Positions 1 through 7,130 are shown, counted from the stretch's first letter. The stretch: 11,387 bases of DNA from Peptococcaceae bacterium (GCA_031264885.1 JAISDM010000212.1:1-11387); one strand, 5' to 3'. A program made the numbers and translations. Notes: a model not told the origin generated them from the sequence alone.

Positions 1-66
1 ATTTCTATAAAACGCATTGAATCCTGGCAATACGAATATCCTGACTTTGACGCTCGGAAATGGTAA
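1..66 (+). CDS. C-terminal end of an unidentified protein (partial, 5' end outside window)
   Basis: Frame 1 is open from the first base to a TAA at 64-66 and gives 21 residues ending in YEYPDFDARKW; the other two plus frames meet stops almost at once. A perfect 16-bp hairpin starts one base after the stop, as expected for the 3' end of a transcribed gene. The peptide is too short to name a family. The residue mix, rich in W, Y, D and R, looks like real protein, but that is a judgement. The alternative is a chance open frame in non-coding DNA. Confidence 0.4.
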   Translation: MSIKRIESWQYEYPDFDARKW

Positions 67-108
67 AATGCCCGAAAAATCCCGCAAACGCAGGATTTTT
101 CGGGCATT
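67..108 (+). terminator. Perfect 16-bp hairpin, probable terminator of the upstream gene
   Basis: Left arm AATGCCCGAAAAATCC (67-82) and right arm GGATTTTTCGGGCATT (93-108) are exact reverse complements, with a 10-base loop that can add two more G-C pairs (84-85 with 90-91). It begins directly after the stop at 66. There is no T-run after the right arm, so it is not a textbook intrinsic terminator. It could instead stabilise a 3' end or be part of a dispersed palindromic repeat. Confidence 0.55.
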
Positions 109-252
109 CATTGTCACCAAAATATGTAGGTAAAAACGCCGGCATGAGTTCCGTATCATTCTATGCTCCATTCAAAAATATTCGACCTGTAAAATTGGGT
201 ACACAGCGCCCCACTTATTCCTGTCATTCCGGCTTCCAGTTTCAAGAAATTG

Positions 253-341
253 AGAATCCAAAACTTCAATTCGTAGTTTCGCTCGGCATCCTCCCCCTCC
301 ACCGGGTATTTGCGCTAAACTACGAATCGCAGAATCCAAAA
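253..341. repeat. Small inverted-repeat element flanked by 11-bp direct repeats
   Basis: ATTCGTAGTTT (269-279) and AAACTACGAAT (317-327) form a perfect 11-bp inverted repeat, extended inward by two more pairs (281-282 with 314-315) after one mismatch. Outside the arms lie two exact copies of AGAATCCAAAA (253-263 and 331-341). About ten bases precede the first arm and only three separate the second arm from its direct repeat, so the layout is not symmetrical. The arrangement resembles a stem-loop repeat or the remnant of a small insertion. The rest of 109-348 holds no convincing gene. A CATTCCGG string near 225-232 recalls the element at 1487-1587. Confidence 0.5.
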
Positions 342-348
342 ATGATGC

Positions 349-377
349 TGGAAAACCAGGCAAAAGTAGTTTATAAT
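349..377 (+). promoter_or_regulatory. Candidate sigma-A promoter for the Uma2-family gene
   Basis: TGGAAA (349-354, four of six matches to TTGACA), a 17-base spacer and a perfect TATAAT (372-377). Transcription would start near 384 and leave a leader of about 20 bases carrying GGAGG at 392-396 before the ATG at 405. The -10 and spacing are good and the -35 is moderate. Confidence 0.5.
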
Positions 378-404
378 GGCTGTTAGATATTGGAGGTGCC
401 TGAT

Positions 405-968
405 ATGTCCGATGCTATGCAAGCGCGTGACGGTTTTGAAATGACATTGGATGAATTTTTTTCTTCAGAATATTTTTTGGGGGAGGGGAAGTATGAGTTT
501 GCTGCCGGTGAGATTATCACGATGATGTCCCCTGCCGGAACTGATCATGAAGATGTTTCCGCTGTTTTGATCGGATTGTTTGTTCATTTCTTGAGAGGCA
601 AGACGTGTAGAGTTTATGGCAGCAATGCCGGGCTTTTTTTGTGGGATAACGAGTTTAGGATTCCAGACATGTTTGTGGTTTGTGATCCTGGCAAAATTTC
701 TGATAATAAGTGTGTAGGTTCACCTGACTTGGTTGTTGAGATTATTACAAAGTGGAGCAAGAATGAGGATATTATCAGAAAGAGAGAAAGCTATAGGCGA
801 GCTGGAATTAATGAATTTTGGATTGTTGATTTGGTTAGTAAATCTGTCGTAGTAGAGAATTTTCATCTCGGCGTTGTTAAGAGATTTGACTTAGGAGAAA
901 GGGTTAGGTCTTGGAAATTTGAATCGCTGGATTTTGACTTATACGAAATATTTGAGGGAATAATGTAA
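405..968 (+). CDS. Uma2-family (DUF820) PD-(D/E)XK nuclease-fold protein
   Basis: This 187-residue protein matches the Uma2/DUF820 pattern throughout: YEFAAGEI near residue 30, EFRIPDMFVVCDP near 84-95, PDLVVEII near 107-114, then a K/R-rich helix and INEFWIVD near 135-142. The putative metal-binding or catalytic residues of the restriction-endonuclease-like fold are E31, D88, E112 and perhaps K116. The ATG at 405 is chosen because GGAGG ends eight bases before it; an in-frame TTG at 390 overlaps that site and is unlikely. The family is predicted to be nuclease-like but its cellular role and substrate are not established. It is usually scattered in many copies in cyanobacteria and some Bacillota and Actinomycetota. 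This gene is AT-rich: two sampled 60-base lines are 33-37% GC, against 55-68% in sampled lines of clpC and serC. That suggests horizontal acquisition. It appears monocistronic. Confidence 0.88.
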   Translation: MSDAMQARDGFEMTLDEFFSSEYFLGEGKYEFAAGEIITMMSPAGTDHEDVSAVLIGLFVHFLRGKTCRVYGSNAGLFLWDNEFRIPDMFVVCDPGKISDNKCVGSPDLVVEIITKWSKNEDIIRKRESYRRAGINEFWIVDLVSKSVVVENFHLGVVKRFDLGERVRSWKFESLDFDLYEIFEGIM

Positions 969-1031
969 TTTATTGGAGGTTCTTAGCCCACACGCTGTTT
1001 CCATGATAAGTCTCCTAATCTATCAATTCCA

Positions 1032-1061
1032 TTGACAGAACAAAACCTTTGTCGGTATAAT
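1032..1061 (+). promoter_or_regulatory. Consensus sigma-A promoter of the small cysteine protein gene
   Basis: TTGACA (1032-1037) and TATAAT (1056-1061) are both exact consensus hexamers, separated by 18 bases. The expected start is near 1068, giving a leader of about 22 bases with AAAGGAGG just before the ATG at 1091. CCTTTGT (1046-1052) and ACAAAGG (1074-1080) form an inverted repeat across the -10 and start region. It could be an operator, but the right arm is also part of the ribosome binding site. The rest of 969-1090 shows no other gene. Confidence 0.8.
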
Positions 1062-1090
1062 AAAGTCAATCAAACAAAGGAGGAACTGCA

Positions 1091-1486
1091 ATGGGCGATT
1101 CTTTGTGCCAGGAATTCCAAGAGATTGTTTCCACATATTTGATGCGTCATCAGAGTGTTTTGGATATTATGTCCAAGTGTCAGGAATCCGCGAGCCGCGT
1201 CAACCGGGCGGTAACGAAGTCCATCACTTCCTGCGGCTGCTTAAGCGTACACACACATAAAATCCCGATCCCGGAGACCGCGGATCTGTCACAGCTGAAG
1301 CAATACTACTCCCGGCATCTGGAAGGGCGCATGTGCCCTCATTGCGCGGAGAATTTCGAGATTGAAATGGGCAAGGCGTTATTCTATCTCACCGCGTTAT
1401 GTACCGCGCTGGATGTCTCTCTGGACGATATCATGGCGAAGGAAAAAAACAAAGTGGAAATGCTGGGCAAATTCAATCTTACTTAA
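1091..1486 (+). CDS. Conserved small cysteine-motif protein, DUF1573-labelled / MazG-like helical type
   Basis: A 131-residue soluble protein with a strong AAAGGAGG about seven bases before the ATG. It has an N-terminal helical part (FQEIVSTYLMRHQSVLDIM), a CGC motif (C48, C50), a CPHC motif (C82, C85) and a C-terminal helical segment EIEMGKALFYLTALCTALD ending in KFNLT. The two cysteine pairs could bind zinc. From memory it resembles a family of similar length in Clostridia, often labelled DUF1573 domain-containing; the C-terminal helix recalls MazG-like nucleotide pyrophosphohydrolases, but I see no clear EExxE metal site. No enzymatic function should be assumed. It is transcribed alone from a consensus promoter and converges on radA. 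That the ORF is a real gene is near certain; the family label is tentative. Confidence 0.75.
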   Translation: MGDSLCQEFQEIVSTYLMRHQSVLDIMSKCQESASRVNRAVTKSITSCGCLSVHTHKIPIPETADLSQLKQYYSRHLEGRMCPHCAENFEIEMGKALFYLTALCTALDVSLDDIMAKEKNKVEMLGKFNLT

Positions 1487-1587
1487 CCGCGAATAACGTT
1501 CATTCCGGATTTGTGCCGGAACAGGAATCCGGCGGCAGAAGAAATGGATTCCGGATCAAGCCCGGAATGACGGGCTGTGATTCGCGG
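1487..1587. repeat. Palindrome-rich intergenic element between converging genes, possible bidirectional terminator
   Basis: The 101-bp stretch begins with CCGCGAAT (1487-1494) and ends with its exact reverse complement ATTCGCGG (1580-1587). Nested inside are TCATTCCGG (1500-1508) paired with CCGGAATGA (1562-1570), GCCGGA (1515-1520) with TCCGGC (1528-1533), and ATTCCGG (1548-1554) with CCGGAAT (1562-1568). It starts immediately after the TAA of the plus-strand gene and lies 14 bases beyond the radA stop. There is no T-run. The GGATTCCGGATCAAG-type core resembles dispersed intergenic repeats known from many bacterial genomes. Folding at the RNA level could end transcription from both sides. 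Confidence 0.65.
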
Positions 1588-1601
1588 CTGCGCCGCGCGC
1601 G

Positions 1602-3002
1602 TCAGGCAAGCGCGATGTCCAGGGCTTTAAACAGGCTGTCCGCCCGGCACAGTTCCAGATTCGGCGGCGGATCCTGGATCTTGGCGGTCCCGGGGATCAG
1701 GCAGCGTTTGAACCCCAGTTTGGCCGCCTCCGACAGCCTTTTTTCGATATAGGGCACGCCCCGGAGTTCGCCTGACAGCCCGATCTCGCCCATCAAAGCC
1801 AAGTCGCCGCCGCAAGGTTTGGCCTTGAAGCTGGAAGCGATGGCGGCGGCCATGGCCAAATCCATGCCCGGCTCCTGGACGCGGATCCCGCCCGCCACAT
1901 TCACATAGGCGTCCTGGTTATTCAAAGGCAGTCCGATGCGTTTCTCCAAAACCGCCAATATAAGACAAACCCGGTTGTAGTCCGCTCCCGCCGTCATCCG
2001 CCGCGGCTGTCCGTACCCGGAAGGGCAGACCAGCGCCTGCGTCTCGATCAAAAGCGGCCGGGTTCCTTCCATACAGGCCGCCACCGCGGAACCTGGCGCG
2101 TTCGCCAGACGCTGGGACAGGAACGCCTGGGAGGGATTGAATACTTCAATCAAACCGTTTTGGGTCATTTCAAAGACCCCCATCTCAAAGGTGGAGCCGA
2201 AACGGTTTTTGTACGCCCGCAGAATCCGGTACTGGTAATGCCGCTCCCCCTCAAAGTACAGCACCGCGTCCACCATATGCTCCAGTATCCTGGGGCCCGC
2301 CACGCTGCCCTCCTTGGTCACATGGCCCACGATCAGAATGGGGACGCCCGTCTCCTTTGCCGCGGCGACCAGGCGGCCGCCGGCTTCACGCACCTGTCCC
2401 ACGCTTCCCGGGGAAGCCGTCAGTTCCGCGGCGCGCATGGTTTGAATGGAATCCACCACGACGATCCGGGGTTTCTCCTGTTGAATGGCGGCCGTAACGC
2501 GGTCGATGTCCGTCTGCGCCCAGAGCATCACCCGGTCATACGCCAGCTCCATGCGGTCCCCCCGGTTCTTGACCTGCTGGAGGGATTCCTCGCCGGTGAT
2601 ATACCACGCCTTGCCGGAGTCCATGCGGGCCTTGCAGACCGCCTGCAGCAGCAAGGTGGATTTGCCGATGCCCGGATCCCCGGCCACCAGTACGACGGAA
2701 CCGGGTGTCAGGCCGCCGCCCAGCACCCGGTTGAATTCCGGCATCCCCAGATCAATCCGCGTTTTTCCGTGCCCGCCGGCGTCAATATCCTCCATAGGCG
2801 TGGGCAGACTTCCGGCGGACAGATCGGACAGATCTCCCGCGGGCCCATTCCTGCCTCGGGCGCCAAGGCCGACCCCGGCGCCGGGGCTTGCCGCCGCGGC
2901 CTCCTCCAGGCTGTCCCACGCCCCGCACTGACCGCAGCGCCCCATCCAGCGGCCGGTTTCATAGCCGCATTGACTGCATATATATTTGACTTTGCTTTTC
3001 AT
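1602..3002 (-). CDS. radA: DNA repair/recombination protein RadA (Sms)
   Basis: RadA is an ATP-driven helicase-like protein that extends recombination intermediates and aids branch migration alongside RecA. The 466-residue product has the full layout: an N-terminal C4 zinc finger (C9, C12, C23, C26), Walker A GDPGIGKST (108-116), Walker B VVVDS (181-185), the family-specific KNRFG motif (265-269), and a C-terminal Lon-protease-like domain from about 285 to the end, usually non-proteolytic. Length is normal for the family. Its ATG overlaps the clpC stop by four bases (ATGA), so it should be translationally coupled to clpC and share CtsR control. It is the last gene of the operon; disA, which follows radA in Bacillus, is absent and the next gene is convergent. 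Confidence 0.97.
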   Translation of the reverse strand: MKSKVKYICSQCGYETGRWMGRCGQCGAWDSLEEAAAASPGAGVGLGARGRNGPAGDLSDLSAGSLPTPMEDIDAGGHGKTRIDLGMPEFNRVLGGGLTPGSVVLVAGDPGIGKSTLLLQAVCKARMDSGKAWYITGEESLQQVKNRGDRMELAYDRVMLWAQTDIDRVTAAIQQEKPRIVVVDSIQTMRAAELTASPGSVGQVREAGGRLVAAAKETGVPILIVGHVTKEGSVAGPRILEHMVDAVLYFEGERHYQYRILRAYKNRFGSTFEMGVFEMTQNGLIEVFNPSQAFLSQRLANAPGSAVAACMEGTRPLLIETQALVCPSGYGQPRRMTAGADYNRVCLILAVLEKRIGLPLNNQDAYVNVAGGIRVQEPGMDLAMAAAIASSFKAKPCGGDLALMGEIGLSGELRGVPYIEKRLSEAAKLGFKRCLIPGTAKIQDPPPNLELCRADSLFKALDIALA

Positions 3003-5476
3003 ACGGGAAGGGCCGCCGCCGGCAAGATAACCAATCCTTCATCTCCGTAATCGATCCGGTATTTTTGGTTTTTTTCCAGGGCGTTTTTCAGGACTTCCTC
3101 CGATAAGGCGTCCTCAATATACTGCTGAATGGCCCGGCGCAAGGGTCGGGCGCCGAATTCCGGATTGTTGCCCTTCTTGGCCATCCATTCCTCCACGCCT
3201 TCCGTAAATTCCACATTCAGCTCCTGCTCGTTCAGGCGTTTGACCAATTGATCCAGCATCAGCTTCACGATGGTTCTCAGCTGACCGTCGTTCAGAGAAT
3301 GGAATACGATGGTTTCATCGATGCGGTTGAGGAATTCCGGCCGGAATGTTTTTTTGATTTCTTCCATAACACGGGCTTTCATGCGCTCATAATCGTCTTG
3401 TTCGGAGGTTTTGGTTATAAAGCCCATCGTGGATTCCTTGCGTATGGTCATGGCGCCCACATTGGAAGTCATGATGATCACGGTGTTTCGGAAATTGACG
3501 GTTCGCCCTTTGGAATCGGTCAGGCGGCCGTCTTCCAAGACCTGAAGCAATGTGTTGAACACATCGGTGTGCGCTTTTTCGATTTCGTCCAGCAAAACCA
3601 CGGAATAAGGCTTTCTCCGCACGGCGTCCGTCAGCTGTCCGCCTTCGTCGTGGCCCACATAGCCGGGAGGGGAGCCAATCAGCCGGGAAACCGTGTGCTT
3701 CTCCATATATTCGGACATATCCAGGCGAACCATCGCGTCCTCATCCCCAAACAAGACCTCCGCCAAAGCCTTGGCCAGCTCCGTCTTGCCCACGCCGGTG
3801 GGTCCGGAAAAAATAAAGGATCCGATGGGCCGCGCGGGATCTCTCAAGCCGGCGCTGGAGCGGCGGATGGAGCGGGAAATGGCCTTGATGGCCTCGTCCT
3901 GCCCGACGACCCTGCGATGCAGGACCTCCTCCATGTTCAGCAGGCGCTCGGAATCCTCCTGCCTCAGCTGAGTGACGGGCACGCCGGTCCAGCTGGAGAC
4001 AATGTAAGCAATGTCTTCCTTGGTCACATGAGGCGAATTTTGCCCCTTATCCTGTTCCCAGGCGTTCTTGATGTCCTCCAGTTCCTGCTGAACCTTCTGC
4101 TCGTCGTCCCGGATCTTGGCTGCCTTCTCATATTCCTGAGCCAAAATGGCTTCTTCTTTCTCGTGGTTCAAGGCGGCCAGCCGCTCCTCAATGGCGTGTA
4201 CCTCCGGGGGCGCGGTGAACCCTCTGAGCCTGACCCTGGCGCCGGCTTCATCAATCAGATCGATGGCTTTGTCCGGCAAAAAGCGGTCGTTGATATAGCG
4301 CATAGACATATCCACCGCCGCTTTCAAGGCTTCGTCCTCAATTTTGACCCGGTGGTGGGCTTCATACAGATCCCGGACGCCCATCAAAATGGCAAAAGCG
4401 TCTTCCTTGCTGGGCTCATCCACCGTAATGGGCTGGAAGCGCCTCTCCAGAGCCGCGTCCCTCTCCACATACTTCCGATACTCGTCTATGGTGGTGGCGC
4501 CGACGGCCTGCAGCTCGCCCCTGGCCAAGGCCGGTTTGAGGATATTGGCCGCGTCCATGGCGCCCTCCGCGGAACCGGCGCCGATCAGGGTGTGCATCTC
4601 GTCAATGAACAAAATAATATCCTTGTTGCCGCGTATCTCATCCATCACCTTCTTCAGCCGCTCCTCGAAATCCCCGCGATATTTGGCGCCGGCCACCAGA
4701 GCCGCCATATCCAGCGCCACCACCCGCTTGCCCTTCACGGGGCCGGGCGCCTGTCCCTTGTGAATCCTGTGCGCCAGCCCTTCCACAATGGCCGTCTTGC
4801 CCACGCCCGGATCTCCGATCAGCACCGGGTTGTTTTTGGTTCTGCGGGACAGAACCTGAATCACCCGCTCGATCTCTTTATCCCTGCCGATTACCGGATC
4901 GATCTCGCCTTTGGCGGCCAGCGCGGTAATATTGCGGCCATACGCGTCCAACGCCGGCGTGGACGAGTAGCCGCCCTTGGAGTAGCCCCCGCCGGACACA
5001 CCGGCTTTGGCGGCGACCGGATTGGGCCCGCCGTACAAGCCCAGCATCTGATAAACCTGCTTCCTGAGCGTATCCGGATTCACGCCCAAATCCGCCAAAA
5101 CCTGGCAGGCAAGCCCTTCGCCTTCTCGGATCAAGCCCAGCAGCAAGTGCTCGGTTCCGATATAATTCACGCCCATTTGCGTGGCTTCATCCCGGGCCAG
5201 CTCAAACACCTTCTTGAGCCTGGGCGTGATGACGATTTGATTGGGATCCATTTGGTTGACCTTGCCCATGGGAACCATTTCCAATATGGCTTTGCGTATC
5301 ATCGTGGAGTCCAGCTGCAAAGCCTCCAGGGCTTTGGCGCCCACACCGTCTCCGTCCCGCACCAACGCCAGCAGCAAATGCTCCGTGCCTATGGCCGAAT
5401 GCCCCATCGCCCGGGATTCGTCCCGCGCCATTTTTAAAGCGACGCGCTTCGCTCTTTCTGTAAATCGGTCAAACAT
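2999..5476 (-). CDS. clpC: ATP-dependent Clp protease ATP-binding subunit ClpC
   Basis: ClpC is the hexameric AAA+ unfoldase that feeds arginine-phosphorylated and adaptor-delivered proteins to ClpP. Counted from the ATG at 5476 (825 residues): double Clp N domain (about 1-147), a glycine/serine-rich linker (about 150-175), first ATPase with GDPGVGKT (221-228) and ILFIDE (288-293), a coiled UVR-containing middle domain (about 424-478), and second ATPase with GPTGVGKT (558-565) and VVLLDE (626-631). MGF at about 684-686 matches the ClpP-docking tripeptide loop, so it can be expected to work with ClpP. A GTG one codon earlier (5479) would give the MM start seen in Bacillus ClpC, but GGAGG lies seven bases from the ATG and only four from the GTG. 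The start overlaps the mcsB stop by eight bases and the stop overlaps radA. Confidence 0.98.
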   Translation of the reverse strand: MFDRFTERAKRVALKMARDESRAMGHSAIGTEHLLLALVRDGDGVGAKALEALQLDSTMIRKAILEMVPMGKVNQMDPNQIVITPRLKKVFELARDEATQMGVNYIGTEHLLLGLIREGEGLACQVLADLGVNPDTLRKQVYQMLGLYGGPNPVAAKAGVSGGGYSKGGYSSTPALDAYGRNITALAAKGEIDPVIGRDKEIERVIQVLSRRTKNNPVLIGDPGVGKTAIVEGLAHRIHKGQAPGPVKGKRVVALDMAALVAGAKYRGDFEERLKKVMDEIRGNKDIILFIDEMHTLIGAGSAEGAMDAANILKPALARGELQAVGATTIDEYRKYVERDAALERRFQPITVDEPSKEDAFAILMGVRDLYEAHHRVKIEDEALKAAVDMSMRYINDRFLPDKAIDLIDEAGARVRLRGFTAPPEVHAIEERLAALNHEKEEAILAQEYEKAAKIRDDEQKVQQELEDIKNAWEQDKGQNSPHVTKEDIAYIVSSWTGVPVTQLRQEDSERLLNMEEVLHRRVVGQDEAIKAISRSIRRSSAGLRDPARPIGSFIFSGPTGVGKTELAKALAEVLFGDEDAMVRLDMSEYMEKHTVSRLIGSPPGYVGHDEGGQLTDAVRRKPYSVVLLDEIEKAHTDVFNTLLQVLEDGRLTDSKGRTVNFRNTVIIMTSNVGAMTIRKESTMGFITKTSEQDDYERMKARVMEEIKKTFRPEFLNRIDETIVFHSLNDGQLRTIVKLMLDQLVKRLNEQELNVEFTEGVEEWMAKKGNNPEFGARPLRRAIQQYIEDALSEEVLKNALEKNQKYRIDYGDEGLVILPAAALPV

Positions 5477-6551
5477 CACAAAACCTCCTTTTGCATATCT
5501 TCCTGAATAATTCCGCCCGAACCACGTCCCGTTCCTCCTCGTTCATCTTTTTGGTATTTTGTTTTTGGATGAAACCGGGCTGAGCGGAAATCAAATATTC
5601 GACCAGTCCGCCCGCGATCTCTTCATCCGAAAAGAACCCCATATTTTTGCCCAGAAGCACATCCGACAATCTTTCAAGGGCCTCTTTCGTGGACAAAATC
5701 GCCGCGTTTTGCAGTATGCCGTAGGACCGGCCGCAGCGATCCTTCATCCGCAGCGGCGCTTCCAGTTTCAGCTTCCGCCGGGTAGCCATCTCTTTTTCCA
5801 CGATTTGATCCGTGACCAGCGACAGATGCTGAATCATCTCAAACTCCCGGATGCCGGTGGAGGTTCGGTTGGAGATTTGATAAAAATGCCCGACGGCTTC
5901 CGACCCTTCGCCAAACAAGCCGCGAACCACCAGCCCTACCTGAAACAACGTCTGAAAGATCATCGGCGTCTGCTGGGTCATGTCCATCGCGGGCAAATGC
6001 AGCATGACGCTGGCGCGCATGCCCGTGCCCAAATTGGTGGGACAGGCCGTAAGATAGCCTTTCTTCTCATCGAAGGCGTAAGGGAGATTCCGTTCCAGCA
6101 GGTCGTCCAGGGCGTTGGCCCTGTTCAGCGCCTGATCCAGCTGCAGGCCCGGGAAAAAAGTCTGGATCCTCAGATGGTCTTCCTCATTGATCATCACACA
6201 GTCTTTTTCGTCCCCGCTGATCAGCACCGCCCGCCGGGACTGATCCTGGGCGTGTTCCGGGCTGATCAGGTGTTTTTCCACCAGGATCTGGCGATCCAGC
6301 GGATCCAGCTCATTGATTTTGTAAAAGGCCAGCCCTTCCGTCTGGAGGATCGGATCCGAGGCTTCCCGGATCAACCGCAAAACATTTTGGCTTTGATCCT
6401 CGTTCTGGAACTGCGGCATGACCAAGTGTTCCACGTTGCGGGCAAGACGGATTCTGGAGCTGACCACCACCGGGCTTTTTGGGGCGGGCTCCAGAGTCCA
6501 GTGGCTGCTGGCCCGCTGGGTAATGGCCTCAAGCAAGCTGAGTTCATTCAT
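5469..6551 (-). CDS. mcsB: Protein-arginine kinase McsB
   Basis: McsB is a phosphagen-kinase-fold enzyme that phosphorylates arginine residues of damaged proteins, marking them for ClpCP, and acts on CtsR under stress. The 360-residue product shows the nucleotide-binding SSRIRLARN (31-39), MINEEDHLRIQ (120-130), and the TACPTNLGTGMRASVMLHLP core (168-187) with the conserved cysteine C170. A C-terminal RDVVRA (341-346) matches the RDxxRA phospho-arginine-binding motif that tunes activity. Length and architecture are typical, so it is probably active. It overlaps mcsA by eight bases (ATGAATGA) and clpC by eight (ATGTTTGA), implying coupled translation of kinase, activator and unfoldase. The loop around 226-240 (ISNRTSTGIREFEM) departs somewhat from the Bacillus sequence as I remember it, without loss of any residue I know to be essential. 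Confidence 0.97.
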   Translation of the reverse strand: MNELSLLEAITQRASSHWTLEPAPKSPVVVSSRIRLARNVEHLVMPQFQNEDQSQNVLRLIREASDPILQTEGLAFYKINELDPLDRQILVEKHLISPEHAQDQSRRAVLISGDEKDCVMINEEDHLRIQTFFPGLQLDQALNRANALDDLLERNLPYAFDEKKGYLTACPTNLGTGMRASVMLHLPAMDMTQQTPMIFQTLFQVGLVVRGLFGEGSEAVGHFYQISNRTSTGIREFEMIQHLSLVTDQIVEKEMATRRKLKLEAPLRMKDRCGRSYGILQNAAILSTKEALERLSDVLLGKNMGFFSDEEIAGGLVEYLISAQPGFIQKQNTKKMNEEERDVVRAELFRKICKRRFCDV

Positions 6552-7068
6552 CTCGCGTCACCGCCTCGGCCTGTTCCAGGGCGTGAATTTCATCCCGCAG
6601 CTGCGCCGCCAGCTCATAGGCTTCTTTCTCCACGGCCTTCGCCAGCGCCCCTTTCAGTTCCTGAACCTTGCGCTTCGTGTGGAGAGAAGCCCCGGCTCTC
6701 TGAGGTATTTTGCCCTGATGTATATTGCTCCCATGCAGTTTTTTTAAGGAAGGCTCCAAGGCTTCCTCCAATGTGGCATAACAGTCGCTGCAGCCCACCC
6801 GGCCGGCTTCGGCGATTTTGGCGTACAAGGTTCCGCAGTTGGGGCAGGCCAGGCCGGGATCATCGTGGGCGGATTCAAGGGAGGGCATACCGATGAAAGA
6901 ACCCAGAAGATCGTTCATGTTCAACGAATTGTTGGCCACGGTGGCCATGACCCCTTCCTGAATCGCTTTCGCGCACACCTCACATAGATGATGTTCCACC
7001 CGCTGATGCTGATACATTTGGACAATATGCACATTGGCCTCCCTCTGGTGACAACGCTGGCACAGCAT
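6544..7068 (-). CDS. mcsA: McsA, zinc-finger activator of McsB
   Basis: McsA binds and activates the McsB kinase and helps control CtsR. The 174-residue protein has two four-cysteine zinc sites, C3/C6 with C29/C32 and C75/C78 with C93/C96, followed by a C-terminal UVR-type helical domain (about 134-169) with the YELAAQLRDEI signature. All eight cysteines are present. The ATG at 7068 is preceded by AAGGGGGT about eight bases upstream. It begins 72 bp after ctsR, the only sizeable gap in an operon whose other junctions overlap, and its 3' end overlaps mcsB. Confidence 0.96.
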   Translation of the reverse strand: MLCQRCHQREANVHIVQMYQHQRVEHHLCEVCAKAIQEGVMATVANNSLNMNDLLGSFIGMPSLESAHDDPGLACPNCGTLYAKIAEAGRVGCSDCYATLEEALEPSLKKLHGSNIHQGKIPQRAGASLHTKRKVQELKGALAKAVEKEAYELAAQLRDEIHALEQAEAVTRDE

Positions 7069-7110
7069 AGTTCGTACCCCCTTATATACTCGACTTTCGG
7101 CAAAAATCTT

Positions 7111-7130
7111 TCGCTTCGCTCCGCTCCGCG
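7111..7130. repeat. Tandem pentamer repeat in the ctsR-mcsA spacer
   Basis: Four consecutive five-base units TCGCT, TCGCT, CCGCT, CCGCG on the plus strand (GCGGA, GCGGA... then GCGAA units on the coding strand), in the 72-bp gap inside the operon. On the coding strand an ATTTTT run follows. The string resembles GAGCGAAGCGAAAGA-type intergenic repeats that are common in several Bacillota genomes. No stable hairpin is evident. It may be a repeat insertion or affect translation of mcsA. Confidence 0.5.

Noticed and set aside
60..386. A 108-codon plus-strand frame in the left intergenic region
   Set aside because: It runs through a perfect hairpin and an inverted repeat, has no ribosome binding site and resembles no protein family.
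1399..1752. A 117-codon plus-strand frame running out of the small cysteine gene into radA
   Set aside because: It crosses the palindromic element and overlaps two real genes in other frames; its middle is the translation of a repeat.
2160..3050. A 296-codon plus-strand frame opposite radA
   Set aside because: Low-complexity A/G/R/H-rich translation antisense to a clear radA.
3248..5437. A 729-codon open frame on the plus strand opposite clpC
   Set aside because: It is an antisense shadow of a GC-rich gene: rich in H, Q, G and R, no domain, no ribosome binding site, and fully covered by the certain clpC gene.
5559..6896. A 445-codon plus-strand frame opposite mcsB and mcsA
   Set aside because: Same compositional shadow effect; it spans two confidently identified minus-strand genes.
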